DNA from: Microvirga sp. ACRRW
Lineage (GTDB): Bacteria > Pseudomonadota > Alphaproteobacteria > Rhizobiales > Beijerinckiaceae
Assembly: GCF_022346925.1 (NCBI RefSeq)
Contig: NZ_JAKRNJ010000002.1
Location: 62,001 to 126,000 of the forward strand
Length of the DNA stretch: 64,000 nt
Direction of reading: 5' to 3'
Position numbers and translations under genes: made by a program. The notes beneath the pieces are model-generated. The model made no database searches, was not told where the DNA came from, and saw only the letters and a program-made list of their open reading frames with translations. How positions within the stretch are numbered: position 1 is the first letter of the stretch; the number at the start of each line of letters is the position of its first letter. Of this stretch, positions 46,220 through 55,026 are shown one piece after another.

Positions 46220-47245
46220 TTACTTCGGGGCGGACTTGACCTCTGCATCCCATTTCTTCAGCAGGCGCGTGCGCTCCGCCACCGAGCCGTATTTGACCGT
46301 GTCGTAGTTGATCAGCTTCATTTCGGAGAGCTTCGGCGCGCTGGGCGAGATCGGAGCAGCCTTGGTCGACGGGATCGAATAGATCTTCAGGTCCGCGCCC
46401 ACGAGCTTCTGGGCTTCCGCCGTGAGAGCCCAGTCCACGAACTTCTTCGCGGCATCCTGGTTCTTTCCGTTCACGACGGAGACGGAGCCCGTCTCGTAGC
46501 CAGTGCCTTCGCAGGGAGCGATGGTCTTCACAGGAGCGCCGTCGGCGATCATCGTCACCATGTCGTGCATGAAGGCGATGCCGATGGCGGTTTCGCCCAA
46601 GGCCGTCGCCTTCACGGGGGCAGCGCCCGACTTGGTGTATTGATTGATGTTCTTGTGCAGGGCCTTCATGTAGTCGAAGGCCTTGTCCTCGCCCATCAGT
46701 TGAACAAGTGATGCGAGGAAGACGTAAGCGGTGCCCGAGGAATTCGGATCGGAGACCTGCACCTCATCCTTGTATTTCGGATCGAGCAGATCGGCCCAGC
46801 ATTTCGGTTCCGGCAGCCCGCGGCTCTTCAGAACTTCGGTGTTGTAGCCGATGCCGAGCGCACCGAGATAGGTGGCCGTGGCGCGATTGCCCGATTGCTC
46901 GGAGAAGCGCTGCGCCCAGTCGTAGAGCTCCGACAGAGCGGGGGATTTATAAGCAACCGTAAGGCCTTCCTCCGCCGCCTGAATATGGGAATCGCCGGGG
47001 CCGCCCCACCACACGTCGGCGCGTGGATTGGAGGCTTCGGCGCGGATCTGCGCCAGGGTCTCGCCGGTGCTCTTGCGCACCATCGTAACTTTGATGCCGG
47101 AGGCTTTTTCGAAAGCGGCGACGCCAGCGCGGCATTGCTCCTCCAGGATCGAGCAATAGACTGTGAGCTGTTCCTGAGCCTGAGCTGCGAAGGGGGCGGC
47201 GCAGAGAGTGGCGGCGAGAGCGACGCCGGCCAGTAAGTGACGCAT
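46220..47245 (-). CDS. Periplasmic ABC substrate-binding protein, AfuA/FutA-like (probable Fe3+)
   Basis: A 341-aa protein with a signal peptide (LLAGVALAATLCAAPFAAQA). VYCSILEEQCRAGVAAFEKA and TGETLAQIRAEASNPRADVWWGG are typical of ferric-iron-type binding proteins (SBP_bac family 1/6). AGGAGG lies before the ATG at 47245. No permease or ATPase gene lies next to it, so it must work with a transporter elsewhere. Ligand unproven; it could be iron, a phosphonate or a polyol. Confidence 0.82.
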   Translation of the reverse strand: MRHLLAGVALAATLCAAPFAAQAQEQLTVYCSILEEQCRAGVAAFEKASGIKVTMVRKSTGETLAQIRAEASNPRADVWWGGPGDSHIQAAEEGLTVAYKSPALSELYDWAQRFSEQSGNRATATYLGALGIGYNTEVLKSRGLPEPKCWADLLDPKYKDEVQVSDPNSSGTAYVFLASLVQLMGEDKAFDYMKALHKNINQYTKSGAAPVKATALGETAIGIAFMHDMVTMIADGAPVKTIAPCEGTGYETGSVSVVNGKNQDAAKKFVDWALTAEAQKLVGADLKIYSIPSTKAAPISPSAPKLSEMKLINYDTVKYGSVAERTRLLKKWDAEVKSAPK

Positions 47246-47375
47246 AAGGTTTCCTCCTGAAATGCCGGGCTCGTCGCTCCGGCTTATCTGTCGCTTCGGG
47301 ACGGTGACATGAGGGAGCTTAGCCGGCTTCCTTGTCAAGCTCGCGCCTGCCGTGCCCTGTTCATTGCCCAACAAA

Positions 47376-47402
47376 AAAGGCCGGGCGCATGGCCCGGCCT
47401 TT
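47376..47402 (-). terminator. Terminator after the second metQ
   Basis: AAAGGCCGGG and CCCGGCCTTT form a ten-pair stem with an A-run on the plus strand (T-run on the minus), 22 bp after the stop. Confidence 0.92.
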
Positions 47403-47424
47403 TCCGAAAATGTTTTGGAGGCGC

Positions 47425-48210
47425 TTACCAGCTCGTGAGAACGGCGCCCTTGAACGTCTCCTCGACAAACTTCTTCACCTCGGGGGTGTGGTAGGATTCG
47501 ACGAGGGTCTTCACCCAGGGCTTGTCCTTGTCGGCGGTGCGCACGGCGATGATGTTCACGTAAGGCCCTTTCGGGTTCTCGCGTGTCAGCGCGTCCTTCA
47601 CCGGGTCGAGGCCGGCCTGCGTGGCGTAGTTGGTGTTGATCACGGCGGCGTCCACATCATCGAGCACGCGTGGAGCCTGGGCCGCGTCGATCTCGGTGAA
47701 CTTCAGGTTCTTGGTATTTGCCGTGATGTCGAGGATAGTCGGCTTGAAGCCCACGCCGTCCTTCAGCTTCAAGAGGCCTTTGTCCTGGAGAAGCAGCAGA
47801 GCACGGCCGCCATTGGTCGGATCGTTCGGAATCGCGACGCTCGCGCCGTTCGGCAGGGCATCGAAGGCCTTGTGCTTCTTCGAGTAGACGCCGATCGGGA
47901 AATTCACGGTCTGCGCGGCGGTCTCGATCTTGTAACCGCGAGCTTCCTTCTGGTTGTCCAGATAGGGCTGGTGCTGGAACGAGTTGGCTTCGAGTTCACC
48001 GGAAGAGAGAGCCTCGTTCGGCACCACGTAATCGGAGAATTCGACGATCTTGATCTCGATGCCCTTCTTGGCGGCGATGGGTTTCACTGCCTCGAGGATC
48101 TGAGCATGGGGGCCGGGCGTTGCGCCAATGCGGACCACTTGAGTCTGCGCAGCGGCAGGCAGGGCAGCGAGGGAGAGGAGGGCGGCGAGGCCCAGCTTCT
48201 TCAGGGACAT
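47425..48210 (-). CDS. metQ: MetQ-family methionine-binding protein (second copy)
   Basis: A 261-aa periplasmic binding protein of the NlpA/MetQ family. It is strongly similar over its length to the metQ gene at 48.3 kb (TPGPHAQILEAVKPIA, SDYVVPN, ANSFQ, PNDPTNGGRALLLLQDKG). The signal peptide ends AAA-QTQ without a lipobox Cys, so it is probably soluble, not a lipoprotein as in E. coli. It is separated from the first copy by a terminator and may be expressed separately at a lower level. It likely arose by tandem duplication. Confidence 0.9.
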   Translation of the reverse strand: MSLKKLGLAALLSLAALPAAAQTQVVRIGATPGPHAQILEAVKPIAAKKGIEIKIVEFSDYVVPNEALSSGELEANSFQHQPYLDNQKEARGYKIETAAQTVNFPIGVYSKKHKAFDALPNGASVAIPNDPTNGGRALLLLQDKGLLKLKDGVGFKPTILDITANTKNLKFTEIDAAQAPRVLDDVDAAVINTNYATQAGLDPVKDALTRENPKGPYVNIIAVRTADKDKPWVKTLVESYHTPEVKKFVEETFKGAVLTSW

Positions 48211-48279
48211 GAGTTACTCCTTGTACGGGGTCCTGAATGACGAGGATGGTCTGAAAACGTTTGCTGTGAGAGCAGTAAA

Positions 48280-48304
48280 AATGCCGGGCGCGAAGCCCGG
48301 CATT
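48280..48304 (-). terminator. Terminator between the two metQ copies
   Basis: AATGCCGGGC and GCCCGGCATT form a ten-pair stem with a five-base loop and T-run on the minus strand, 21 bp after the first metQ. Confidence 0.9.
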
Positions 48305-48324
48305 CTCAGAAAATGAAATGTGTC

Positions 48325-49110
48325 TTACCAGCTGGTGAGAACCGAGCCCTTGAACTTCTCGTCGACGAACTTCTTCACTTCCGGCGAGTAATAAGAATCC
48401 AGGAGCGCCTTCACCCACGGCTTGTTCTTGTCCTCGGAACGCACGGCGATGAGGTTCACGTAAGGCCCTTTCGGGTTCTCGCGGGCGATCGGATCTTTCA
48501 CAGGGTCTAGGCCGCCTGCGGTCGCATAGTTGGTGTTGATGATGCCCGCATCCACGTCATCGAGCACGCGCGGCCCTTGGGCAGCTTCGATTTCGACGAA
48601 CTTGATCTTCTTGGGATTGCCCGTGATGTCGATGGGAGTGGGCTTGAAGCCGACATTGTCCTTCAACTTGATCAGGCCTTTGTCTTGCAGCAGCAGAAGC
48701 GCGCGGCCGCCATTGGTCGGATCGTTCGGAATCGAGATCGTTGCGCCGTTCGGCAGCGCATCGAGGCTCTTGTGCTTCTTCGAGTAGATGCCGATCGGGA
48801 AATTCACGGTGAGACCGACGCTCTCGATCTTGAAGCCACGGTCGGCCACCTGATTGTCGAGGTAGGGTTGGTTCTGGAACGAGTTGGCCTCGATGTCGCC
48901 CGATGCGAGAGCGGCGTTCGGCACCACGTAGTCGGAGAACTCGATGATCTTGATGTCGAGACCCTTCTGGGCGGCAATCGGCTTCACGGCTTCCAGGATC
49001 TGCGCATGAGGTCCGGGCGTCGCGCCGATGCGAACAACCTGTGTCTGCGCGGCAGCGGGCAGGGCCGCAAGGGAGAGAAGGGCAACAAGGCCTAGGGTCT
49101 TCAAGGACAT
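48325..49110 (-). CDS. metQ: MetQ-family methionine-binding protein (first copy)
   Basis: A 261-aa periplasmic binding protein, next gene after metI. Signal peptide MSLKTLGLVALLSLAALPAA ends at AAAQ with no lipobox. The ligand-binding region matches its paralogue downstream. The start at 49110 fits the signal peptide better than one 18 bp upstream. It supplies L- or D-methionine (or its derivatives) to MetNI. Confidence 0.93.
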   Translation of the reverse strand: MSLKTLGLVALLSLAALPAAAQTQVVRIGATPGPHAQILEAVKPIAAQKGLDIKIIEFSDYVVPNAALASGDIEANSFQNQPYLDNQVADRGFKIESVGLTVNFPIGIYSKKHKSLDALPNGATISIPNDPTNGGRALLLLQDKGLIKLKDNVGFKPTPIDITGNPKKIKFVEIEAAQGPRVLDDVDAGIINTNYATAGGLDPVKDPIARENPKGPYVNLIAVRSEDKNKPWVKALLDSYYSPEVKKFVDEKFKGSVLTSW

Positions 49111-49149
49111 GAGGTGCTCCGTGTGCAAGGTCCTGAGAGAGACGAGAGA

Positions 49150-49815
49150 TCAGCCGTGACGAATGCGCTTGTTGAGATGCCGGGCGAGGCGGTCGCCGAT
49201 GCTCTGCACAGCCTGCACGAGCACGATGAGCACCACGACGACGGCCAGCATCATTTCCGGCATGAAGCGTTGATAGCCGTAGCGGATTCCGAGATCGCCT
49301 AAGCCCCCGCCGCCGACCGCACCCACCATGGCCGAGAATCCGAGGAGCGAGACGATGGCGAGCGTGAGCCCCAACACGATGCCGGGCAGAGCCTCGGGTA
49401 TCAGAACCTTCAGCACGATCTGCAGCGGCGTTGCACCGAAAGCGCGCGCTGCTTCCACGAGGCCTTGATCGACTTCGCGGATCGCGCCTTCGATGAGGCG
49501 CGCAATGAAAGGCGTGGCCGCTATCGTCAGCGGCACGATGGCCGCGCTGGTGCCGATGGAGGTGCCGGCAATGAGACGCGTCAGCGGAATGATCGCGACC
49601 ACGAGAATGATGAAGGGCGTCGAGCGCGTGGCGTTGACGACTACGCCGAGAATGCGGTTCACCCATGGGGCCGCGAACAGCTCACCCTTGGCGCTGGTAG
49701 CGAGGAATACGCCGAGCGGCAGGCCGAAGAGCGTGGCGATCAGCGCCGAGACGGCGACCATGTAGAGCGTTTCGCCGGTGGAGTTGGCGATGAGGCGGAT
49801 CATCTCAGGCGACAT
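49150..49815 (-). CDS. metI: Methionine ABC transporter permease MetI
   Basis: A 221-aa inner-membrane permease with about five transmembrane helices. The EAA-like motif [20 protein letters not shown] couples it to the MetN ATPase. [20 protein letters not shown] is the MetI family signature. Its start overlaps the metN stop by 11 bp. Order metN-metI-metQ is standard. Confidence 0.96.
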   Translation of the reverse strand: MSPEMIRLIANSTGETLYMVAVSALIATLFGLPLGVFLATSAKGELFAAPWVNRILGVVVNATRSTPFIILVVAIIPLTRLIAGTSIGTSAAIVPLTIAATPFIARLIEGAIREVDQGLVEAARAFGATPLQIVLKVLIPEALPGIVLGLTLAIVSLLGFSAMVGAVGGGGLGDLGIRYGYQRFMPEMMLAVVVVLIVLVQAVQSIGDRLARHLNKRIRHG

Positions 49816-50899
49816 GGCCGAGCACCTCCGTATCGAGACCGTGTTGTTTCAGGAATTCGAGCGTTTTGAGTGATGCACTTTCCGGCACGCCGACGACGAG
49901 CGTACCGAATGGGCGACCTGCGATCTCGTCCACCGCGCCGGAAAGGATGTTGGCTTCAATCCCTTGTTCACGCGCGAGCCTGGCGAGAACCGGGTCCGTT
50001 GCGTGCGGGCCGCGGAAGCCGATGCGGATGACCGTCTGGCTATTCGGTGTGGCTTCTTGCGTCAGTCGGTTCTGCACGTAAGGCGGCAGAACGCGGCCTG
50101 CCTCGTCGCCGAGGAACGAGCGCGTTACCTCATGCTGCGGGCGCGTGAACACCTCGAACACATCGCCTTGCTCGACGATGCGTCCGCCTTCGATCACTGC
50201 GACCTCGCGGGCGATGTTGCGGATCACCGCCATCTCGTGGGTGATGAGCAGGATGGTGAGATTCAGTTCGTCGTTGATCTTCGCGAGCAGATCGAGAATG
50301 GAGCGCGTCGTTTCCGGATCGAGCGCGGAAGTCGCCTCGTCGGACAGAAGCACCTTCGGTTTCGTCGCAAGCGCACGGGCAATGCCGACGCGCTGCTTCT
50401 GGCCGCCGGAGAGCTCCGAGGGATAACGGTTGCGCTTGTCGGTCAGGCCGACGAGGGCGAGCAGCTCTTCCACCCGCGCCCTGATCTCGGCTTTGTCGTA
50501 ACCGGCAACCTCGAGCGGCAGGGCAATGTTTTCCGCCGCCGTGCGGGAGGAGAGCAGGTTGAAGTGCTGGAAGATCATGCCGATGGAGCGGCGGGCATGG
50601 CGCAACGCCGATTCAGGCAAAGCTGCGATGTTGGCGCCATCCACGATCACTTTGCCGGAGCTTGGCTTCTCTAGCCCGTTCACAAGGCGGATGAGGGTGG
50701 ATTTGCCGGCGCCCGAGCGTCCGATCACGCCAAGGATCGAGCCTTGCGGCACGGCGAGGTCGATCTCCTGCAGAGCTGTAACGGGCTGGCCATCCCGACC
50801 CGGGAAGGTCTTGGAGATCTTCTCCAGGCGCACGATGGGCTCCGCCGGAATCAGGCGCTGGGTCGGCTGGTCGCCAAAATATCCGAGAGGGGCGTTCAT
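49805..50899 (-). CDS. metN: Methionine ABC transporter ATP-binding protein MetN
   Basis: A 364-aa ATPase. Walker [10 protein letters not shown], signature [15 protein letters not shown] and Walker [15 protein letters not shown] are intact. The C-terminal NIL domain (about 280-360), which binds methionine and inhibits transport when the pool is high, is present ([20 protein letters not shown]...). The ATG at 50899 is used rather than one 42 bp upstream, which lies in the promoter. It is the first gene of metNIQ-metQ. Confidence 0.96.
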   Translation of the reverse strand: MNAPLGYFGDQPTQRLIPAEPIVRLEKISKTFPGRDGQPVTALQEIDLAVPQGSILGVIGRSGAGKSTLIRLVNGLEKPSSGKVIVDGANIAALPESALRHARRSIGMIFQHFNLLSSRTAAENIALPLEVAGYDKAEIRARVEELLALVGLTDKRNRYPSELSGGQKQRVGIARALATKPKVLLSDEATSALDPETTRSILDLLAKINDELNLTILLITHEMAVIRNIAREVAVIEGGRIVEQGDVFEVFTRPQHEVTRSFLGDEAGRVLPPYVQNRLTQEATPNSQTVIRIGFRGPHATDPVLARLAREQGIEANILSGAVDEIAGRPFGTLVVGVPESASLKTLEFLKQHGLDTEVLGHVA

Positions 50900-50971
50900 A
50901 AAGGTCGCTTCAGGATCATCTATTGGGTTGATACGACACATGAGGGATGGCGTTCTCTATGTCAACTGAAA

Positions 50972-51006
50972 TGTTCTATAAACAGGATTGTATGTTCTGA
51001 AGAACA
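50972..51006 (-). promoter_or_regulatory. TGTTCT repeats upstream of metN
   Basis: TGTTCT-GA-AGAACA (50993-51006) is an inverted repeat; a second TGTTCT lies 21 bp away at 50972-50977 with a weaker right half. Two sites in phase upstream of the methionine operon suggest an operator. The regulator is unknown. Confidence 0.4.
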
Positions 51007-51168
51007 AACCTGCCTGGGGAGGAGTCCGCTTGCCCGCTGGCGCGACAACATAAACAGGGCCCGCCTGTTCCTCGCGGAGATTTCACCTTTCTTTCGCCAT
51101 GAGAGCAGTTGATCGGGCTGCTTTATGTTCCTATGCAGCCGGATACGGTGTTCCGGCAGGAGAAAAGA

Positions 51169-53265
51169 ATGATCAAGGCAAGCATTGCCCTGGCACTTAT
51201 AGGCTTGGGGGTTCTGGCTGGCTCCCTGTCCGGGAGCCTCGAAGTCCCGTTCTATCTGCCGCTCTCCACCGTGGCCCTCGCGGGCATTGTCTATGCCGGG
51301 CGCCAGATCCCGAAGTTTCTGCGCATCTTCCTGGTGATGCTGGCGGCCACGCATCTCGTGCTGGTCCTGCTCGTCCTTGGGGCTGTGCTGGTGGCGATCA
51401 CAGGAGATTATACCGGTTACGTCCCGCCGCCTTCGGCAGCTCTGGGCGCCACGGCGTTCGGCGCGCTCATCTACGGCCTGTCCTATGTCCGTGTGATCCA
51501 GACCGTCTGCCGCATCGCGGATCGCTATCTCGACTCGCAGGCTGACAGCGTCATCCGCATTCCCTTCATCGGTCTCGTGCGGGCGCGCGAGGGAACCATC
51601 GGCACATGGATGATTGCCATTCTGATTGCGATCAATCTCATGCAAGTGGCGCTCAACGTGCGCCTCAGCTTCTTCTCGCGCGACATGTTCAATGCGCTCG
51701 AAGCAAAAGATGCGGCGGCCTTCTGGTATCAGCTCTTCGTCATCTTCACGCCGCTGGCTGCGGTCTTCGTCGCCATCGCACTGACGGAAGTGCTTTTGCA
51801 GAACGTGCTCACCATTCGCTGGCGCGCGTTCCTCAACACGCATTATGTCGGCGAATGGCTGGGCAATGGCGCGCATTACCGGATGCAGCTCATCGGTCGC
51901 GGAGCGGACAACCCCGACCAGCGTATCTCTGAAGACCTGCGCAAGTACGTCGAGAGCACTTATTCTCTCTCCGTCGGCCTCATGAACCAGGCCGCGACGC
52001 TCGTATCCTTCGTCGCGATCCTCTGGACGATCTCGGCGGGCTTCACCTTCCCGGGAACGAGCTGGGAAGTGCCGGGCCTGCTGGTCTGGGTCTGCGCGGC
52101 TTATGCCATCCTCGGCACATGGATCACGCATCTCATCGGCCGTCCCCTGATCCCGCTCAACTTCGAGCAGGAGAGGGTGGAGGCGAATTACCGCTTCTCC
52201 CTGGCGCGTCTGCGTGAATACACGGAGCAGGTGGCGCTCCTTTCCGGCGAGACGGCTGAGAAGGAAGGGCTCTCGCGGCGCTTCGGTGCAATCGTCGACA
52301 ACTATATGCGGATCGTGGTCCGCCTCATCAAGCTCAACACCTTCACCGCCGCTTACTTTCAGGCCAACGTTGTGGTGCCCTACATCCTTACCGCTCCCTA
52401 TTACTTCATCGGCAAGATCACGCTCGGCCAGATGCAGCAGGTTGTCGGAGCCTTCTCGCGGGTTGAATCGGCACTCACCTACTTCATCCAGATCTACACT
52501 ACGCTTGCCGACTACAAGGCCGTGCTCGACCGTCTCACCACCTTCGAGGGCGCCATCGCGGCGGCGCAGCGCGTAGGCGGCGAGAGCAAGCTCGCGGTCA
52601 CGCCCGCGGCCAGTCGCGAGCTGCGCCTCAAGAACCTCCATGTGGGTCTGCCCGATGGCCGCACGCTCATGCATGCGGACGGCCTTGCCTTCCGTCCGGG
52701 CGAGCGCACGCTGATGACGGGCCCATCCGGTTCCGGCAAGTCGACCTTGTTCCGTGCCATCGCGGGCATCTGGCCGTTCGGCGAGGGCGAGGTGCTGGTG
52801 CCGCAGGGCCAGACCATGCTGCTGCTGCCGCAGCGCCCCTATATCCCCATCGGAACCTTGCGCGAAGCGGTAGCTTACCCCGCCCACGGCGATGCCTATA
52901 GCGATGCCGCGATGGTGGATGCGCTGCGCGCCGCCAAGCTCCCGCAGATCGCCGACAGGCTCGACGAGGAACGCGCCTGGAGCCAGACCCTGTCTCTCGG
53001 CGAGCAGCAGCGCCTTGCCGTCGCCCGCGCGCTTCTGGCGAAGCCCGACTGGCTGTTCCTGGACGAGGCGACGGCGGCGCTCGATGAGCCCACTGAGGCC
53101 GAGATCTATCAGGTGATCAAGGAGAAGCTGCCGCATACGACGGTCGTCTCCATTGGCCACCGCTCGACGCTGATCGGCTATCACGACCGGCGCATCGATC
53201 TGAAGCGGACGGAGAGCGGGCTCTCGACCCCCGTGGACATGTTGCAGCCACAGCCGGCGGAGTGA
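51169..53265 (+). CDS. BacA/SbmA-like ABC transporter with fused ATPase (BclA/Rv1819c-type)
   Basis: A 698-aa protein. The N-terminal membrane domain is of the SbmA/BacA-like ABC_membrane_2 type (ISEDLRKYVESTYSLSVGLM, ..., TAPYYFIGKITLGQMQQVVG), with an unusual extra hydrophobic N-terminus of about 110 residues. The C-terminal ATPase has GPSGSGKST, LSLGEQQRLAVARALL and LFLDEATAALDE. In rhizobia such BclA proteins import antimicrobial peptides; in actinobacteria they take up cobalamin. AGGAG precedes the ATG at 51169; the upstream TTG is less likely. Confidence 0.88.
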   Translation: MIKASIALALIGLGVLAGSLSGSLEVPFYLPLSTVALAGIVYAGRQIPKFLRIFLVMLAATHLVLVLLVLGAVLVAITGDYTGYVPPPSAALGATAFGALIYGLSYVRVIQTVCRIADRYLDSQADSVIRIPFIGLVRAREGTIGTWMIAILIAINLMQVALNVRLSFFSRDMFNALEAKDAAAFWYQLFVIFTPLAAVFVAIALTEVLLQNVLTIRWRAFLNTHYVGEWLGNGAHYRMQLIGRGADNPDQRISEDLRKYVESTYSLSVGLMNQAATLVSFVAILWTISAGFTFPGTSWEVPGLLVWVCAAYAILGTWITHLIGRPLIPLNFEQERVEANYRFSLARLREYTEQVALLSGETAEKEGLSRRFGAIVDNYMRIVVRLIKLNTFTAAYFQANVVVPYILTAPYYFIGKITLGQMQQVVGAFSRVESALTYFIQIYTTLADYKAVLDRLTTFEGAIAAAQRVGGESKLAVTPAASRELRLKNLHVGLPDGRTLMHADGLAFRPGERTLMTGPSGSGKSTLFRAIAGIWPFGEGEVLVPQGQTMLLLPQRPYIPIGTLREAVAYPAHGDAYSDAAMVDALRAAKLPQIADRLDEERAWSQTLSLGEQQRLAVARALLAKPDWLFLDEATAALDEPTEAEIYQVIKEKLPHTTVVSIGHRSTLIGYHDRRIDLKRTESGLSTPVDMLQPQPAE

Positions 53266-53274
53266 TCGTTCCGC

Positions 53275-53376
53275 GTCATCCCGGGGCCGCGTAGCGGAAC
53301 CCGGGATCGTATGATGAGAATGGCGCTCTATGCGGAAAGCGATCCCGGATCTGCGCTTCGCTTCGTCCGGGATGAC
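53275..53376. repeat. Dispersed palindromic repeat, copy 1
   Basis: A 102-bp element begins GTCATCCCGG and ends CCGGGATGAC, with internal inverted GATCCCGGAT-type arms and a central gagaatggcgctc core. Similar copies lie at 56213, 58417 and 63857. Confidence 0.85.
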
Positions 53377-53390
53377 ACCTTACCAAAACA

Positions 53391-53418
53391 AAAAGGCCGG
53401 CAGAAATGCCGGCCTTTT
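53391..53418 (-). terminator. Terminator after the META-domain gene
   Basis: AAAAGGCCGGCA and TGCCGGCCTTTT form a 12-pair stem with a four-base loop, 21 bp after the stop. It is symmetrical and may serve both strands. Confidence 0.92.
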
Positions 53419-53439
53419 GCATGAGAAAGTCGTGCTTGC

Positions 53440-53919
53440 TTACAGCGAACGCTCGAAGCGCAGCTCGCCGTTTTGGCTCTTGATGATCAGGGTGCGGCCC
53501 TGGATGTCCCACTTGCCGGAGGTGCGCAGCGCCATCAGGAAAGACTGCTCGGTGGCCATGGCGGCCTTGTCGCAGGTCTTCTTGGTCAGGGCGAACGGAG
53601 CCACGGCAAGGCCCTGCTCGCGCAAGGGATAAGCCGTCGTCGAATAATTGTTGCAGCCGGAGAAGCCGGTTGCACGAAGCTGATCGTCCAGCTTGAAGCT
53701 CGGACGCTCGATGCCGCCGAATGGCTTGCCGTTCAGGCTCTGCGCAACCCAGGACGAGCCCAGGGGGAACACTTTGCCCTGTGCGCCCGGCTGCGGGACC
53801 TTGGTGTCCACCTGGCGGGTCGGGCCGGCAGGCCTGCCATAGTTTGCCGATTGGGCATGAGCCATGGAAGCGGAGGTGGCGAAGGCCACGAGGAGTGCTG
53901 CAAGTCGAAGGGCGTTCAT
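53440..53919 (-). CDS. META-domain (HslJ-like) exported protein
   Basis: A 159-aa protein with a signal peptide (LRLAALLVAFATSASMAHAQ) and a META/HslJ domain: LGSSWVAQSLNGKPFGG, SGCNNYSTTAYPLREQG and the end NGELRFERSL. HslJ is an outer-membrane heat-shock protein affecting novobiocin resistance in E. coli. It has no lipobox. AGAGG precedes the start. Confidence 0.9.
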   Translation of the reverse strand: MNALRLAALLVAFATSASMAHAQSANYGRPAGPTRQVDTKVPQPGAQGKVFPLGSSWVAQSLNGKPFGGIERPSFKLDDQLRATGFSGCNNYSTTAYPLREQGLAVAPFALTKKTCDKAAMATEQSFLMALRTSGKWDIQGRTLIIKSQNGELRFERSL

Positions 53920-54048
53920 CGGAACCTCTTCATCGTAAAATCGCCGGAACCATAAGAGGCCTTGCCGTAAGAGGCAACGCCCGAAGCCATATTGTCCTAT
54001 GACAGAGTTTCTGAAGCCTCGCTGAAGGAGGCCTCAGTCCATGAAAGA

Positions 54049-55026
54049 TCAGCCGATCCGCTGCAAGAGCTTCTCGGTCAGCGTGTTGGTGGGACGGAAC
54101 AGGTAATCGAAGGTGCGGACGGTGATGTCCTGCGCGCCGATCCCCTGCAGGGCCGCCACGATGTCGAACATCGCGGAAGCCGGACAATGGAGCACCACCT
54201 CCCGGCCGAGCGCATTGCCGAAAGGCTGGACGGCGCCGAAATCCCGGGCGAGGGCGGTGAGCGCTTGAGCCTTGGCCGGATCGAGGCTTGCTCGGATCTC
54301 GCGGCTATTTCGCGCCTCTTCCTCCGCAGCGATGCGAGTCAAAACGGCGGTGGCGGCTGCGCGGGCGCGATCGCCCCAGGGGGCTCGCGCGGAGGCCACG
54401 AGATTGGCCTCGGAGCGCAGCATCAGGCCGTCGTCGAGGATCTTGAGGGCATTGGCCTTGAGGGTTGCGCCCGTGGTGGTGATGTCGACGATGATCTCGG
54501 CCGCGCCGGAGCCTGGGGCTCCCTCCGTCGCGCCGAGGCTCTCGACGATGAGATAATCGGCGATGCCGCGCTCCGCGAAGAAGCGGCGGGTCAGGTTGAT
54601 GTATTTGGTGGCGACGCGCATCTTGCGGCCATGGCGCGCGCGCATGTCAGCCGCGACCTCGTCGAGATCGGCCATGGTGCGAACATCGATCCAGGCTTGC
54701 GGCACGGCGACGATCACGTTGGCGTTGCCGAAGCCGAGAGGCGTGAGCATCTCCACGGCTTGGTCCGCATCAGGCAGTTGCTCGCGGATCAGGTCTTCGC
54801 CGGTGATGCCAAGATGGGCCGTGCCTGCTGCCAGGTGAGACACGATCTCGGAGGCGGAGACGAAGGCGACCTCCACGTCCGGCACGCCTTTGAGGGTGCC
54901 GCGATAATCGAGAGCTCCGCGCGACTGCGAGAAGATGAGGCCGGCGCGGGCGAAGAACGCAGCTGCGTTCTCCTGCAGGCGGCCTTTGGAAGGGACGGCC
55001 AGAATGAGAGGGGAATCGGTCATCAT
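54049..55026 (-). CDS. hisG: ATP phosphoribosyltransferase catalytic subunit HisG
   Basis: A 325-aa enzyme for the first step of histidine synthesis, joining ATP and PRPP. AVPSKGRLQE and the PRPP-binding VDITTTGATLKAN-type loop are clear. The pairing with hisZ identifies it as the HisZ-dependent form; the C-terminal extension is characteristic of alphaproteobacteria. The start overlaps the hisZ stop, so the two are co-translated. Confidence 0.97.
   Translation of the reverse strand: MMTDSPLILAVPSKGRLQENAAAFFARAGLIFSQSRGALDYRGTLKGVPDVEVAFVSASEIVSHLAAGTAHLGITGEDLIREQLPDADQAVEMLTPLGFGNANVIVAVPQAWIDVRTMADLDEVAADMRARHGRKMRVATKYINLTRRFFAERGIADYLIVESLGATEGAPGSGAAEIIVDITTTGATLKANALKILDDGLMLRSEANLVASARAPWGDRARAAATAVLTRIAAEEEARNSREIRASLDPAKAQALTALARDFGAVQPFGNALGREVVLHCPASAMFDIVAALQGIGAQDITVRTFDYLFRPTNTLTEKLLQRIG

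Noticed and set aside
50900..51108. SAM-II or other SAM riboswitch before metN
   Set aside because: No SAM-II core motif or pseudoknot-forming arms could be drawn; only TGTTCT repeats are seen.
54012..54036. Terminator after hisG (TGAAGCCTC / GAGGCCTCA)
   Set aside because: The stem has a G-U pair and no T-run in the direction of hisG, so it is too weak to claim.
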